Positions 4,227 to 5,821 of a DNA stretch of 5,821 bases are shown here, in pieces (position 1 is the first letter of the stretch; every line of letters starts with the position of its first letter). The DNA comes from an uncultured Collinsella sp. (GTDB lineage Bacteria > Actinomycetota > Coriobacteriia > Coriobacteriales > Coriobacteriaceae), in contig CABURV010000091.1 of the NCBI GenBank assembly GCA_902494035.1, positions 1-5,821 on the forward strand, written 5' to 3'. Made by a program: the position numbers and the translations under genes. A model generated the notes under the pieces. It made no database searches, was not told where the DNA came from, and was given only the letters and a program-made list of their open reading frames with translations.

Positions 4227-5821
4227 ATGAGCAATCCCTCGAACCGCACCTCGATGCGCGGTCAACTCACGCTGCGCGGCGTCGTCATCGGCGTCCTTGG
4301 CTGCATGATCATCACGGCAAGCTCGGCCTATACCGCCCTCAAGATGGGTGCGCTCCCCTGGCCGATCATCTTCGCTGCCGTCATCTCGCTGTTCTTCCTG
4401 AAGCTCATGGGCAATGCCAGCCTCAACGAGGCCAACGTCACCCACACCATCATGTCCGCGGGCGCCATGGTCGCCGGCGGTCTGGCGTTTACCATCCCGG
4501 GCGCCTGGATGCTGGGCTATGCCGACCAGATCAGCTGGCTCGACATGTTTATCGTGGCACTCGCCGGCACCATCTTGGGCCTTCTGGCGACAGCGCTCAT
4601 CCACCGTCACTTTATCGTGGACGCCGCGCTGGAGTTCCCCACCGGCAACGCCGCAGCTCAGACCCTGCGTGCCACCGAGGCCGGCGGCAAGACCGGCAAA
4701 CAGCTCTTTGGCTCCATGGCCATCGCCGGCATCTACAGCGTGCTGCGCGACGCTCTGGGCGTGGTGCCCAGCATGCTGGGCACGCTCAATATCCCCGGCG
4801 TGACCTTTGGCATCTACAACTCGCCCATGTTGCTGTCCATTGGTTTTTTGGTGGGCTTCGCCCCGGTTGCCTTTTGGTTTGCCGGCGCGCTGCTGGGCAA
4901 CTTTGGCATTATCGTCGGCGGTACCGCTGCCGGCCTCTTCGATGTTGTGGCCGCGCAGGGCATCGTCAAGTCCCTGGGTATGGGCCTTATGATGGGCTTT
5001 GGCGTCGCCGTCGTCCTTAAAGACATCCTGCCGCAGGTCGCAGGTATCGTCCGCGGCCTCGCCGCCGACAGCTCCAGCGACACCGACGAGCAGTCGCTCA
5101 TCTCGGGCTCCCTTAAGCTCGACGCCGGCATCATCGGCCTGGGCACCGCCGCCATCGCCGTGATCGTTGCCATCGCGCTCGACCTCGGTCCCGTCCCGGC
5201 CGTCATCGTCACGCTGTTCACCTTTGTCACCACCATCATGAGCGCTCAGAGCTGCGGTCAGACGGGTATCGACCCCATGGAGATCTTTGGCCTCATCGTC
5301 ATGCTCATCGTGGCAGCCTTCGCGCAGCTCGCGCAGGTCAAACTGTTCTTTATCGCCGGCATCGTAGCCGTGGCGTGCGGCCTTGCGGGCGATGTCATGA
5401 ACGACTTTAAGGCTGGCGCCGTGCTGGGCACCAACCCGCGTGCGCAGTGGGTCGGCCAGGCCATCGGCGGCATCGTGGGTGCCCTGGTCGCTGCCGCTGT
5501 CATGGTCGCGCTCGTCACCGCCTATGGTCCGGACGCCTTCGGCCCCGACAAGAGCTTTGTGGCCGCGCAGGCAAGCGTGGTCGCCACCATGGTCTCGGGC
5601 ATCCCGAGCGTGCCGTGGTTCGCAGGCGGCTTTATCGCCGGCATCGTCATGTACTGGCTCGGCATTCCGGCCATGATGATCGGCCTGGGCGTGTACCTGC
5701 CGTTCTACATGTCGCTCACGGCCTTCCTGGGCTCCTGCATCAAGCTCGCCTACGACAAGTGGGCCGCACACCGCGACGCCGCCGCCGGTCTTTCGGACGA
5801 GGAGAAGGCCGCCAAGGATGC
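4227..5821 (+). CDS. OPT-family oligopeptide (or metal-chelate) transporter, 3' end beyond window
   Basis: The frame is open from ATG 4227 to the right edge, 531 codons without a stop. AAAGGAG lies six bases upstream. OPT proteins are proton-coupled membrane carriers for small peptides, glutathione-like compounds or metal chelates. The product is hydrophobic throughout, with spans near residues 14-36, 42-60, 74-96, 104-125, 160-180, 200-222, 225-243, 302-320, 322-340, 352-380, 408-432, 463-480 and 482-505. Family marks are EFPTGNAAAQTLRA (136-149), GQTGIDPMEIFG (344-355), AGDVMNDFKAGAVLGTNPRAQ (387-407) and the LPFY segment (491-494). The acidic, soluble segment 280-290 is a likely loop. The last residues (510-531) form a charged cytoplasmic tail, so the end is probably near. 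No peptidase or metallophore gene is beside it in the window, so the substrate cannot be named. Long frames on the opposite strand here are composition effects. Confidence 0.93.
   Translation, partial: MSNPSNRTSMRGQLTLRGVVIGVLGCMIITASSAYTALKMGALPWPIIFAAVISLFFLKLMGNASLNEANVTHTIMSAGAMVAGGLAFTIPGAWMLGYADQISWLDMFIVALAGTILGLLATALIHRHFIVDAALEFPTGNAAAQTLRATEAGGKTGKQLFGSMAIAGIYSVLRDALGVVPSMLGTLNIPGVTFGIYNSPMLLSIGFLVGFAPVAFWFAGALLGNFGIIVGGTAAGLFDVVAAQGIVKSLGMGLMMGFGVAVVLKDILPQVAGIVRGLAADSSSDTDEQSLISGSLKLDAGIIGLGTAAIAVIVAIALDLGPVPAVIVTLFTFVTTIMSAQSCGQTGIDPMEIFGLIVMLIVAAFAQLAQVKLFFIAGIVAVACGLAGDVMNDFKAGAVLGTNPRAQWVGQAIGGIVGALVAAAVMVALVTAYGPDAFGPDKSFVAAQASVVATMVSGIPSVPWFAGGFIAGIVMYWLGIPAMMIGLGVYLPFYMSLTAFLGSCIKLAYDKWAAHRDAAAGLSDEEKAAKD

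Noticed and set aside
4019..5020. 333-codon plus-strand frame beginning in the right arm of the 35-bp palindrome
   Set aside because: It is out of frame with the OPT gene, has no ribosome binding site and encodes an R/H-rich sequence without recognisable domains.
4110..5771. 553-codon open frame on the minus strand opposite the OPT gene
   Set aside because: Its product is low-complexity in H, D, G, A and R with no family motif. It mirrors the third-position GC bias of the OPT gene, which has clear OPT motifs on the plus strand.

Overview
The window is GC-rich and gene-dense. Third codon positions favour G or C, and starts mix ATG and GTG behind AAAGGAG-type ribosome binding sites. Together with a DUF6020-type membrane protein and short GGGAC[A/G]GG intergenic repeats, this suggests a gut actinobacterium of the class Coriobacteriia, with Collinsella the best guess. 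The taxonomic call is inference from style and gene content; no rRNA is present.

Layout. The minus strand carries five genes. Reading in their direction (right to left), they are: a type III pantothenate kinase (coaX, 3937-3086), a eukaryote-like dCMP deaminase (3001-2477), a small stand-alone NifU C-terminal domain protein for Fe-S clusters (2305-2027), prolipoprotein diacylglyceryl transferase (lgt, 1917-1096), and a polytopic DUF6020-like membrane protein starting at GTG 961 and leaving the window at base 1. On the plus strand, divergent from coaX, an OPT-family oligopeptide/metal-chelate transporter starts at 4227 and runs off the right edge after 531 codons. The genes are conserved housekeeping or transport functions (CoA synthesis, thymidylate precursor supply, Fe-S assembly, lipoprotein maturation, peptide uptake). 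They are separated by gaps of 84 to 289 bases, so they need not form one operon.

The unusual material is in the gaps. Six copies of a core GGGAC[A/G]GG sit in three intergenic regions (981-1097, 2418-2448, 3975-4100). Every copy can be drawn in the loop of a hairpin whose stem sequence differs between copies: perfect 13 and 14 bp stems at 981-1019 and 1061-1097, and weaker 6 to 8 bp stems in the others. Two copies at 3975-4052 are arranged as a perfect 35-bp inverted repeat between coaX and the OPT gene. The copies at 2418-2448 and 4070-4100 are 28/31 identical on opposite strands. This looks like a small family of dispersed, REP/REPIN-like palindromic elements with a constant loop and changing stem.

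No tRNA, rRNA, CRISPR array, insertion sequence or toxin-antitoxin pair was seen. No gap exceeds 300 bases; the largest (3938-4226) holds the 35-bp palindrome, one further repeat copy, two divergent promoter candidates and a structured OPT leader.
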